Below are positions 24,366 through 33,331 of a stretch of DNA of 64,000 nt, one piece after another. Every line of letters starts with the position of its first letter. Within the stretch, counting starts at the first letter, position 1. The DNA comes from Linanthus parryae (lineage: Eukaryota; Streptophyta; Magnoliopsida; Ericales; Polemoniaceae). The translations under genes were made by a program, and so were the position numbers. The notes beneath the pieces are model-generated. The model was not told where the DNA came from and ran no database searches. It was given only the letters and a program-made list of their open reading frames with translations. The stretch lies in contig JALGPY010000007.1 of the NCBI GenBank assembly GCA_023055425.1, positions 14,952,001 through 15,016,000 of the forward strand, read 5' to 3'.

Positions 24366-25670
24366 TTAAAAAAATCTATATATTATCGAAAGTATTGATA
24401 TCATGCTCCCAATCTATTTAACGGGTAAGACTGAGGCCGGAAATCGTGCTTAAAATTCTTAAGACATTATTATCAACAGTTACAATTATCTAGCGATGTT
24501 CACTTTATTGATTGTTGTAACGAGAGTGCGAGACGAGAACGATAAATTTTGAAGAACGGACACAGAGATTTAAAGTGGTTTACTAACGGTCACGTTAGTT
24601 ACATCCACGGAAGAGAAAACATGCGTGAGAAAGTAATCAGATTACATTGCATGATACGCACCACTCTCCAAAACAAAGTGAGGGTACATATATATAGGCC
24701 AAGAAACTCTAATTCGGGAGGCTCGCAAAGAACAGCCCCGCACCAACTTGTGCGAGTTGTTGCTACTCGTGGGAGTTGAAAATCTTATCGTGCGAGTTCC
24801 TGCTTCAACTTGCACGTTGCTGTAAAACTCGTGTGAGTTCCTGCTGAAGCTCAATTCCTACAACTTTTCTAGATTTGTCTCCTTCCCTCTCAAACTAATA
24901 TGAGTAGATGATGTAACTCATATGAGTACATGCTGGGACTTGACTCAAGACATCCCAACAATGATAATTGCATGAAGGTTCTGATGAATATAACCAAAAC
25001 GGGAAATGAAAAACATTAATGATGAAATAATAAGAGTTCAAAAGGTAAGAGAATTTGAAATAATACAAGTTTTTTTGCCATATACACAGAAAATTATATT
25101 GCAAAGCAAACTATTAACTACAACTTGCCTAACTATAAATTGACCGGCCCCAGAATATGAATCCTGGTAGTGAATTTGGACATAAATTCCTTAAGAGCAT
25201 CTCCATTAGTAGGAGGTGATAGCTTGTAAATTTACATGTTTTAAATTTTGCAGGGGATATATTTTAAGGGTTCACTCCAACAGTACGTGTCTTTATCTCT
25301 CTCCTCTCATGCATTTGAATTTTGAAATGCATGAGAGTAGAGAGATAAAGACATTTTTTGCCTTCCTACCTTTTTTTTTTTTTTTGACAAAGACTTTCCT
25401 ACTTTCTAGTTCTCTATTATATAACAAGGAAGATGCATGTTTTGTAAAATGCATTACCTCTTGGAGCTCAATTTTTCTCAAACTTTTTCATATTTTTGCT
25501 AATAATGCATTTAGCATGATCTGTTTGACAAACCACTTGTTTTATTTATTTTTTTTTTTACATATTTCATTAAAAGAGAAAAAATGCTACAAAATTGGGG
25601 AAGAAGAAACACTACCTTTCAAACCCAAGTATCGTTCCATTTACTAGAGAATGGGGTAGTGATGTTTTAG
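24366..25670. other. Intergenic, AT-rich, no gene recognised
   Basis: No convincing coding frame. A 'gagcatctcc' motif like that of the intron MITE is at about 25196, and short direct repeats of 'cgtgcgagtt' type occur around 24740-24850. Open frames here are short and unrecognised. Confidence 0.55.
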
Positions 25671-25810
25671 TTGGGCTTGGTCCAAATCCGTATGAAGGAA
25701 GCCTGGCCTCGAAAGCCCAAAGCTCTGACTAAAACCCTGATTAGGGTTTCTCCTTCCCTGTTTTCTCGCATCGCCGTATTCGTTCATCCTCCATCTCTCT
25801 CTATATATTC
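25671..25810 (+). promoter_or_regulatory. Site II / telo-box promoter of the snoRNA host gene
   Basis: Site II elements are at 25672-25677 (TGGGCT) and, reversed, at 25714-25719 (AGCCCA). Telo-boxes are at 25732-25738 (AAACCCT) and, reversed, at 25743-25749 (AGGGTTT). A TATA-like run is at 25802-25809. In plants this combination marks genes for ribosomal proteins, ribosome-assembly factors and snoRNA clusters. A pyrimidine-rich leader follows, ending at the ATG at 25857. Confidence 0.75.
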
Positions 25811-25856
25811 CTACACCGTCTCTTCCACTCTTCATCACCTCCTCCGTCTCTCTTCA

Positions 25857-27173
25857 ATGAATCAAGGTTAGTTCTTCTCAATTCTCTCAGATCAAACCCT
25901 ATTCTCTTCAATTCCAGTTTTGTATGAAAATCGCGTGATGAAGAAAATACTGCAACAATATGATTGGGAACAGAGTTCTCCATGATTCCTAGTATTTAAG
26001 TCTCTGATGATTTTCAACCTTCCCTTTTTCTGTATTTATTTTATTCGAAGTAGTAGTGAATTCGTCGAAGTGATGAGGAATTTTATTGGTCCGTGTTTCA
26101 GATTAGCCGTGACCGAAAAACCATAACCAACCTCTGATCGACTAACTGTTTTATATACAAGGAATGATTTGTTTCTTCGTATGGGTTTTTTAAGGAATAT
26201 GTTTGTGGGAGATGTGATGATGAATTTAATTGGTCCGTGTTTCAGATTAACCGTGACCGAAAAACCTTAACCAACCTCTGATCTCCTTCATAAATTTCAT
26301 TTTTTCATCTCCATTAGAGGCAGTACTGATTAGAGGAGAAGTTTTTCTGTTTTGAGTTGGAAATGGCTCAGTGATTAATTGCCAATGTGCAGTATACGCT
26401 ATTCTGATATCAAGCATGAGCAGAAACTAAATCAACAAGTGTATGAGAGCTAGTATTATTGTTCTTTTTGTATCAATCACATTGTTTATTTTGCTTTTGT
26501 AAAGAGTGAATATTATGATTCTGTTGCTATGATGATGTATGAAACAATTCACATGTCAGACTTCGGAGATTTTAACGAATCAATGAGAAGACAAGTTCAT
26601 ATTCTCTGAGCAACAATTTGTACAATTTATACCTCTTATCTTTGTTATTAATTTTCTCTTTCCCAAGTTTCTCTGGGGCAAAAAAGTTACGCTTTCTCAA
26701 GTAAGCCTAGTAATGACATTCGTGATTCTGATTGCTGATAACATGGTTGTAATGGAAATTTTTAGGATAATAATCAATGGGAACCAAGAAAAATGCATTA
26801 ACCTCGCTATGAAAACCTTCACAGTTGAATCTGACTTAAGGTAATTTGTTTAAATTAATCAATAATAAACTTCTAAGTAACATTATCAATAAGTAAATAA
26901 ATTTCAACTTGTTCACTCGAGGCTGAATAGACGGTGTTGTTATCTATTAAAAGTTCCCCTTAAGCGTCCCCAATCAGTTGGGACTAACTTACACGTCCCC
27001 TTTCAGTCACCTTCTAAAACACCTCAGATAAATGGTTTCTGCTGATTATAGGTGTGTTTTGGAATTTATCTGGAGAGATCACTAAAAGACTTGAGGAACT
27101 TGTGAGGTTGAGGATGTGGTTGTCAACCAGTTTGGAAGATAAACTTTACTTACTGGCCTTTGTAGCATGGTAA
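25857..27173 (+). CDS. Candidate snoRNA host gene encoding a 43-residue protein (two exons)
   Basis: The first ATG after the promoter opens a 10-nt coding exon (25857-25866, M-N-Q plus one base) followed by a consensus-like donor (AAG|GTTAGT). An acceptor (gctgattatag) at 27051 leads to a second exon, 27052-27173, which stays open in the joined frame to a TAA and gives 43 residues. The peptide is helix-prone and amphipathic, with E-I-T-K-R-L-E-E-L and a hydrophobic end (L-Y-L-L-A-F-V-A-W). I do not recognise a family. A strong donor (ATG|GTAAGT) at 27170 overlaps the stop, so a further exon could replace the last residue; none was identified. The intron of 1185 bp contains four box C/D snoRNAs. 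The splice model and coding status are inferred; the intron content and promoter are the stronger evidence. It could instead be a non-coding host transcript. Confidence 0.5.
25927..26014 (+). ncRNA. Box C/D snoRNA 1
   Basis: A C box (GTGATGA, 25935-25941) and D box (CTGA, 26004-26007) are held by a terminal inverted repeat AAAATC/GATTTT (25927-25932 and 26009-26014). A D'-like CAGA is at about 25971 and a C'-like TGATTCC at about 25983. The guide segments upstream of D' and D were not matched to a target from memory. It lies in intron 1 of the host gene. Box C/D snoRNAs guide 2'-O-methylation of rRNA or snRNA in the nucleolus. Confidence 0.7.
26064..26142 (+). ncRNA. Box C/D snoRNA 2 (25S rRNA guide candidate)
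   Basis: C box GTGATGA (26070-26076), D box CTGA (26134-26137), terminal stem GTCGA/TCGAC (26064-26068 and 26138-26142). Upstream of a D'-like CAGA, TTGGTCCGTGTTTCA (26086-26100) is a perfect 15-nt complement to the conserved 25S/28S rRNA segment TGAAACACGGACCAA, which contains known methylation sites in yeast and human. The exact target base depends on how the overlapping D' box is read. A C'-like box (GTGACCG) follows. It is paralogous to snoRNA 3 downstream. Confidence 0.82.
26208..26286 (+). ncRNA. Box C/D snoRNA 3 (paralogue of snoRNA 2)
   Basis: C box GTGATGA (26214-26220), D box CTGA (26278-26281), terminal stem GGAGAT/ATCTCC (26208-26213 and 26281-26286). The interior from 26228 to 26281 is almost identical to snoRNA 2, including the same 25S rRNA complement at 26230-26244, while the terminal stem is entirely different yet still pairs. 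That compensation in the stem is strong evidence for selection on RNA structure after a local duplication. Confidence 0.82.
26523..26614 (+). ncRNA. Box C/D snoRNA 4
   Basis: C box ATGATGA (26529-26535), D box CTGA (26606-26609), terminal stem GTTGC/GCAAC (26523-26527 and 26610-26614). A D'-like CAGA is at about 26557. Upstream of it, CAATTCACA is a 9-nt complement to a conserved 5.8S rRNA stretch, but the three bases next to D' do not pair, so this target is only a possibility. The guide upstream of D was not matched. Confidence 0.72.
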
Positions 27174-30100
27174 GTGTTACACCACTGATTTCTTTGTCTA
27201 GAAGATGATCAGCTAGACGTGCACGTTGGCTGCCGGTCCATTTAATGAAGAGAAAACGGTTGAACTAAGCTAGAACGAATTTGCTAATCTTGGTGCCATG
27301 CTGTGTAGATTATTGAACCACATAATCTGACCCGGTAAAAGTAACAATAAGCCTGTAAAAACTAACTTCAATATGGGAAGTTATACTGTCAACTACAGCG
27401 GGGTGTTATTGATAACCAAGGTGATATTATTTAAAGTAAGAGGGTGAAAGTGAACATTATTATAACGAAAATGTTTTAAGTGAAATATATTTATGGTAAA
27501 CCCAATACTTCATGCAGTGTGATTGATGGTACCCATAGTTTGATTTTTGAATGATTTAGGTACCCATGGTCTCAATTGCAGCATTCGTAGTATCTATACT
27601 TTCAATTTGTTTCAATTATACCCAATTACACATACCTAACAGGCATCACATTTTCTATCGGAATAAGTTTAGGGGATACTCACCTCCTCACCTCGTCCAC
27701 CATTACACCCCATCCTCACCTCGTTTTCACCATTGTTCTGCCCCTAGCTCTTGTACCCTAGACAAGAACCAACGCCACCGCATACATCTCTTTGCATCAC
27801 TGTACAACCCATAAAAAACCACCGATACGACCAACCAAAATTGCATGTCCGATATGTTTCTCAAGATCCCAATCACGTATCTCTTGTTGTTGTTTAGGGT
27901 TTGTACCGAAATTAGGAGTTCCGAGGAAGGCGACAATGGATAAGCAAGAGAGGAGGATGAAAACAAGACCGACGAGTAAGCTATGCTATATCCTGGACGA
28001 GAAACCACTCGAGCCCGTCCCATGAGCCCCGATTGTGATTTGGAGGAGTCGATGGAAGTAGCCCTGCTTCTCAGACCTCGATTGAGAGCAAAGTCACACA
28101 CCTGAGAACTCACTCCGGATCTGAGAACCCACTCGTGCAACTTCACTTGACGGTGGATGACAGAGGCTCCACCTCCGGTGAGAAATTACTCTGGTACAAT
28201 TTGAAAGGAAAATGTCAAATTGTGTAATATGTACATAAAATTTAGTGTAATCCTTGTGCTAAACTTGTTAATGGGAAATTTCATATTCGAGATGTTTAGA
28301 ACTGGTGAAGTGGGATACTATGTTTGGTACGAGGTTTCATTATTTTCTTCTTGAGTTTGGGAATTCATACCATTTCATCGCCGAAATCCATGGCGGGACT
28401 GGCTTAAGTTTTGCGTTGTATAGGGGTAGCGTTTGTGGTTCTGGGTTCGGCTTCATAGAGCTGTTGATATTGAAAGAGGTAGAGAAAGAACGATGGCGAA
28501 GATGGGGTGTTTTGGTTATTTTTTAAGGTTTTCTCAACAGTCATGAATTGCATGTGCCTTTCCCTGAACTTATTCGTTACAAAAATGGGAAGCACGCTAG
28601 CTATGGGTATTTGTTTGCAACAAACTGAAAGTATGTATGAATACCACGAACGTTGCAATTGAAACTATGAGAATCAAGACCACACAAAAATTCGAACTAT
28701 GGGTACCAGCCTCAAATTTTGATGTTATATGTCAACGAGCTTGAGTATGAGCAAGAAGGAGCATCTATTGGCCGATGGTTGACTTTCGATTAGTGAGGAA
28801 AAAGAATTGAGAAAACTGTTTTTTTATTGTGCACATAATGTGTTTAGAAACTCGCTCTATTATAAATAGAGCTTAATTTTATATATTTAGGCCCTATACA
28901 TTCGTTATAACTTATTTTAGGTAGCTTTTTTACATTTTGGTAAGACTAAGAGTATCTTCAGCAATGTTATTTAAAAGAAATGCAAATTATACATAAAATC
29001 ACATTTTTGCATTTTGCATGTCCACAAATTGTATCACCAACTCCAGCAATGCAAGCTAAAAGATAGGCATATTAGTTTGTAAAATTATTTATTATTATTA
29101 TGATATTAGGACAAGTCTACTAAAAAGTATGAACAAAACAAAAAAATATGAATACACCTACAAAATAGGAAAACAAATAAGATGGCGAGGGATGATTAGG
29201 GCATCTCCAATAGTCTATGCAAAATGCAAAATATAAAGAATATGATGAAAAATTGACCTCCAATAGACAATGCATAGGGTCATGCATTTTGCAGAACATG
29301 CATCCACCACAATCTAGTTTAAAACCACTACCAAACATATTTCTCCAATTTTTAATCTAGTTTAAAAACCACTACCAAACACGCTGGTTTAAACAAAATC
29401 TCTAAAAAAACCAAAAAAATTCCACCACAATCTAAAAATCAGTTTTTCCACCAGAAACCATTCTACCAAACTCACCCTCATACTCTTTCCATTTAAGATG
29501 ATCTTTCACTTACACCCTTTGTGATACTAGACTTGTTGTCACCACTACTCTTTGTCAATGGCGGTTAGAGATGGGAATAGAAAGATTTTATGCAACCAAA
29601 GAAACTGTTGGGCATTTTCTATAAACCTAAGGGGGCGAACCTCCTAATTGTGAAGGGGGTTGGGCTGCAAATAAGTGGGATCTCTCTATCTCCGCTAAGT
29701 ATATCTTTTTGTGCTTTCATTGATGACCCGATCAAGGGGAGGATTTTGGCAGTCTTTCACTACGCTAGCATAAGTAACAAGAAATATGATCCAACTCTTT
29801 AATATTGAGTGAGCGCAGATAAGAGCTAGGGAAGGTGCATTGGCTGAACAATTTGAGGACCTCAAAAATATCACACCTAAGCTCCATGGCAAAAGCACCA
29901 CTGTCAATGAAAAGTGACAAATGACAAATAATGCACCAGTTTGGCAAGCCCCCCAAAGGAATCTATGAAAATAAACTCTGATGCAAGTCTAAAGCAAGGA
30001 AAGATTGGTGTGAGCTCAGTTATGAGAAATGCTGCAGGAACAATATGCATTATAAATATCTCTTAATGAGAGTTAACAGTTATAGAATTGAGCTTCAAAT

Positions 30101-30261
30101 GTGTGGAAGAGATGATTCCAAAGATTTTCTGTGAAATCTGACTTCAAAATTTACAGGGAAAAGCACATGGAAGCTGGAGAAACAGAGAAAATTATACTAC
30201 GAACACCTCCTGATTTCAATGATCCTTAAACTTGGTAACAATATTTTCCAACTTATAGATC
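27174..30261. other. Intergenic, no gene recognised; MITE-like remnants
   Basis: Several frames of 60-140 codons exist, none with a recognised motif or splice pattern. Stretches near 28957-29330 contain 'ggcatctccaatag' and 'atgcattttgca' repeats in both orientations, resembling old MITE fragments of the 'gagcatctcc' type. The 3' end of the snoRNA host transcript may extend into the first few hundred bases. Confidence 0.5.
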
Positions 30262-30318
30262 GACCCAAGCGTAGCTCAGTTGGTAAAATACTCCAGTCCA
30301 GGGGCGATTCAAAGTTGG
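30262..30318 (+). repeat. tRNA-like relic (A and B box)
   Basis: The segment begins 'gacccaagcgtagctcagttgg', whose TAGCTCAGTTGG is a good A box, and is followed after about 25 bp by 'aggggcgattcaaag', a weak B box. The acceptor arm is not closed, so this is a pseudo-tRNA or SINE fragment rather than a functional gene. Confidence 0.4.
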
Positions 30319-30354
30319 CTACATTAGTTCAGTCACATTCCCTAATTTATATTA

Positions 30355-30845
30355 GGGTAAAAGACACTACTATCCCCTCAAATTTAACACAAGGACTCTT
30401 TCAGTGTACTCAACTTCAGGACACTTACAACCTCTGATTGTCTCATTTCATGTCCTAAGAGAGCAAATTCATCACTAAATTTATTATCAACGGCATACCG
30501 TCATTCAATACTTACTAGTTACTACAACATCACATTTAGGGAGTGTAACTTGTAAGTATTCATTGGCTCACTGGAGAAGTGAAAGTGCCATTTTCCAAAC
30601 TGGGATGGGGCAGTGGCGGAGTCATGAATCCGTAAGAGAGGAGGCACATATCCGTAAGAGAGATACAACTTCACATTGTAAATATTTTTTGGGTGCACCA
30701 CAGCTATTTAATGACGGGCACAATTGAAATTGTAAAAGATTATTTGAAGTATAATAGTAGTAACTCCAAAATTTAGGAGTGCACTTGCACAAGCGTGCCT
30801 CAATCTGCCTGCGCCACTCGGATGGGGTGAAAGTGTCTTTTCCCC
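30355..30845. mobile_element. GGGTAAAAGACACT-type MITE, copy 1, carrying a nested hAT MITE
   Basis: The left end GGGTAAAAGACACT and the complementary right end near 30830-30845 form imperfect terminal repeats of about 22 bp. Two more members of the family are at 39095-39414 and 45032-45358. The interior is non-coding. The hAT MITE 30611-30819 is inserted near its right end. Superfamily is unassigned; a 9-bp target duplication, as in Mutator-like elements, is possible but not clear. Confidence 0.6.
30611..30819. mobile_element. hAT-type MITE (CAGTGGCGGA family), 209 bp
   Basis: Starts CAGTGGCGGAGTC and ends with the near-complement GCGCCACTC. It is flanked on both sides by the perfect 8-bp target duplication GGATGGGG (30603-30610 and 30820-30827), diagnostic of hAT elements. 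It is nested in the MITE 30355-30845. Confidence 0.88.
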
Positions 30846-31286
30846 TTTTACAAAATCCACCATTTGGAGGACGCAGAGTGGAGGCCCCCCCAATAGTTGG
30901 GGGTTCAACCTTTGTGCAGAGTGGAGACAAATATTAATCAGACTGACACACAATCGGGTACAGTACTGCCATTTTGTCTTGGACATGAAAATCTCAAGTA
31001 TTTTTCACTAAACTAGACAAAGAACTCGTCGTCACCAAACAAAATTTGACTCAATTGAGCTTGGCGGCATGTACCAAGTTGCTCATTTCCTCGAAAAATA
31101 GACTTTGTGAGAAAAAGAAGAAGCTATGTCAATGCAAGTGGGAATAATATAAGATTGGTCACATGTGAACATGATTAAGCTAGCTAGGTTGTTTCAACCT
31201 TGTTAGCTAGGCATTTGAATAAACCTCCCTTTATTAGTCTCTCTCCTTCTGATTCTTCCTTGTTCACACTCACTTGCACTATTGCA

Positions 31287-31293
31287 TATAAAT
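31287..31293 (+). promoter_or_regulatory. TATA box of the microRNA gene
   Basis: TATAAAT lies about 84 bp upstream of the predicted mature microRNA. Plant MIR genes are transcribed by RNA polymerase II and commonly have a TATA box about 30 bp before the start, which would place the transcript start near 31320. Confidence 0.5.
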
Positions 31294-31362
31294 CCTCAAG
31301 AAGAGAGATCTTCTTCCACCATGAAGAAGTCAGCTAACAGAGAGAGAGAGAGAGAGAGTTAA

Positions 31363-31480
31363 GGGTCTCATGTCGCAGGATAGATGGCACTAGTTGGTTC
31401 TAGCTTTGGCACTGCCATAAGAAGAAGAAGAAGGCATTCAAGAAGCAATTAGTGCCATCTTGCTGCTACATGACATCCTT
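31363..31480 (+). ncRNA. microRNA precursor, miR3627/miR4376-like
   Basis: The two arms fold into a long stem. The 5' arm carries TGTCGCAGGATAGATGGCAC (31371-31390), which from memory differs by about one base from eudicot miR3627 and shares the CGCAGGA-AGAT core with the miR4376 superfamily. The 3' arm TTAGTGCCATCTTGCTGCTAC (31449-31469) pairs with it through one mismatch and one small asymmetric internal loop, and the stem continues into the terminal loop side. An AG microsatellite lies just upstream in the primary transcript. In tomato and some other plants this superfamily is reported to target an autoinhibited Ca2+-ATPase; the target in this species is not shown here. Confidence 0.75.
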
Positions 31481-31819
31481 CAGCTTCCTTCCTTATTTCC
31501 TTCCTTCCTGGCTTTTACAACAGATCTCTTGCATTTTCAGCAGAAAAACCATTGATTAGAATGAAGGTATATATACTCTAGTTTCATGTCCTTTGATGTT
31601 TCGTTTTTCTGTTCTATCACTCTATGATTTCGGTCTCAGGCCGGCCACAACTTTTTCTTTTCTGACTCATTCGCATCCAGAAACAGAGAGAGTTCCTCTG
31701 GCTGTACTCTGGCAGGAGATGAAAACAGTGGCAGTCCTCAAAAGATTAGTATGTCCTTTTTACAACGTTGTAAAAATCGAAAGTCTTCTTCTAGCATTGG
31801 GTCGATATCTTCGTGTAGT

Positions 31820-32790
31820 TAAGGGTGGCCATGGGCTGGGTCAGTGGCGGACGCAGGATTGTAGACAAGCGGGGGCCGACTTACTATATGTATATTATAC
31901 ATGCAAGTAATTTTTTCGTCGAAGTGTATTGTTAGTAAGAATATAAAACGGAAACAATGTAATATATGTATTAGTCAAATAGTAATAATTAGAACTTAAT
32001 TTTATAAACACTAATATATTTGTCCGGAGTCCGGCCACGAATAATGTAATGACTAGTTTAAATTTGATCTAAAATTAGTGTAAAATTTAAAATTTAGAAG
32101 GACCAAATCAACTATTTGACAACTTAGAGGGGGCCAACATGCAATACTTATTTGAAAACCCGGTATAACTCAAGGGAACTATTTGAAATTACGGAACATT
32201 GAAGGGGCCGTGGCCCCCACTAGCCCCCCCCTGTGTCCGCCAATGGGCTGGGTTACGGTGGATTCGGGCCGGACCTCAGCTGACCGATGTAAGTTTTCAT
32301 GCAGAAGCCCGCCCCAGCCGACACATCGGGCAAACTTGAAGGCTCAAGTTTATCAATGAACACTTTCTAAGGCCCAAGTCCTAAGTTCGGGTCTATAAAT
32401 TTTAATTTGTTACAGAATATTACTGTCAGTTGAATGTCATGGATTTGGCAGAGCACATTATTTATTCGTGCCAAGTACTGATCAACTTCAAATAAGAAAT
32501 ATCATATAACTTTTCGCAGATAACCCCCACAACAACATTGATTTTGCTGACGTTGGTTATATGTCAAAAGGAACAATATAACACTATACATACGTACAAG
32601 TCTTTATTTTAACAATGGGTCGGGCCAGGGTCAGGCCTAACTTCTAAAACCCAAACCCGGCCCAAACAAAAAAATGGGACAAAATTTAATGCCCAAGCCA
32701 ATGTTTTAAAGAAAACTAATAAGCCCAAGCCCTAAAAATTGGGTCGGGCTAGGCGGGCTTTTCGGGCCACCGGGCCTGTGGCCACCCTTA
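31820..32790. mobile_element. Non-autonomous hAT-like element with nested hAT MITE
   Basis: A perfect 12-bp terminal inverted repeat, TAAGGGTGGCCA at 31820-31831 and its complement at 32779-32790, bounds a G/C-rich non-coding interior full of 'gggcc' words. The flanking octamers cgtgtagt and cttgtagc agree at 6 of 8 positions, consistent with an aged hAT target duplication. A second hAT MITE is inserted near its left end. Confidence 0.7.
31842..32245. mobile_element. hAT-type MITE (CAGTGGCGGA family), 404 bp
   Basis: Starts CAGTGGCGGACGC and ends GTCCGCCAATG. The 8-bp target duplication GGCTGGGT is perfect on both sides (31834-31841 and 32246-32253). Same family as 30611-30819 and 60379-60858. 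It is nested in the element 31820-32790. Confidence 0.88.
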
Positions 32791-33331
32791 CTTGTAGCTC
32801 TCCTGACTTTCAGCTATTATTTTAGAAACTGGATTGCGCGAAAAAACCACCATCATAGTTATCATGTCGAAGCACAATTGCTAACTAGTGTCAAGATCAT
32901 TAGCAATATCTGCAGCGTTGTTGCGCCAGGAGTGAGACCCATGATGAAAATAATCTAAAAAGCATCAATTATGCAAACATAAAACTAGTTCAAGAGAAGA
33001 AAAAAATAATACTCAAAAGGGGAGTACTATTAATTCGAAACAATTCCATTCTGAGATTATCTGCATATGGTGTAGTTTCACATCATAGCAACTATATTGA
33101 CTATCAGAAAGTATGCGGATATCTTAGCTTACAACTAAAACCTACCCTCATATATCCTCCCAACTGTGTAGGGGTTCCCGGTTCCTATAAATTCAGCAGG
33201 TTTCTCGCAGCATATGTCCAACCCTCCAAACATACACAAGTTACTCGGTCTTCCATCCAATAATAACTCTATCTGTATAGCTGACACGACCACAAGATCT
33301 TCCATCCAATAATTAATTTGTATATATTTCT
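32791..33331. other. Flank downstream of the GlcAT14-type gene
   Basis: AT-rich, no coding region seen. It should include the 3' untranslated region of the minus-strand gene ending at 33332. Confidence 0.5.

Noticed and set aside
26346..26410. A fifth box C/D snoRNA
   Set aside because: There is a GTGATTA and a CTGA, but too close together and without an adjacent terminal stem.
27202..27400. A third exon of the snoRNA host gene right after the donor at 27170
   Set aside because: The nearest acceptor would leave a 32-base intron, too short for plants, and would give an immediate stop.
27727..28146. 139-codon minus-strand open frame
   Set aside because: No recognised motif, no splice or promoter context, and a low-complexity middle.
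30262..30318. A second tRNA gene
   Set aside because: No acceptor stem and a weak B box.
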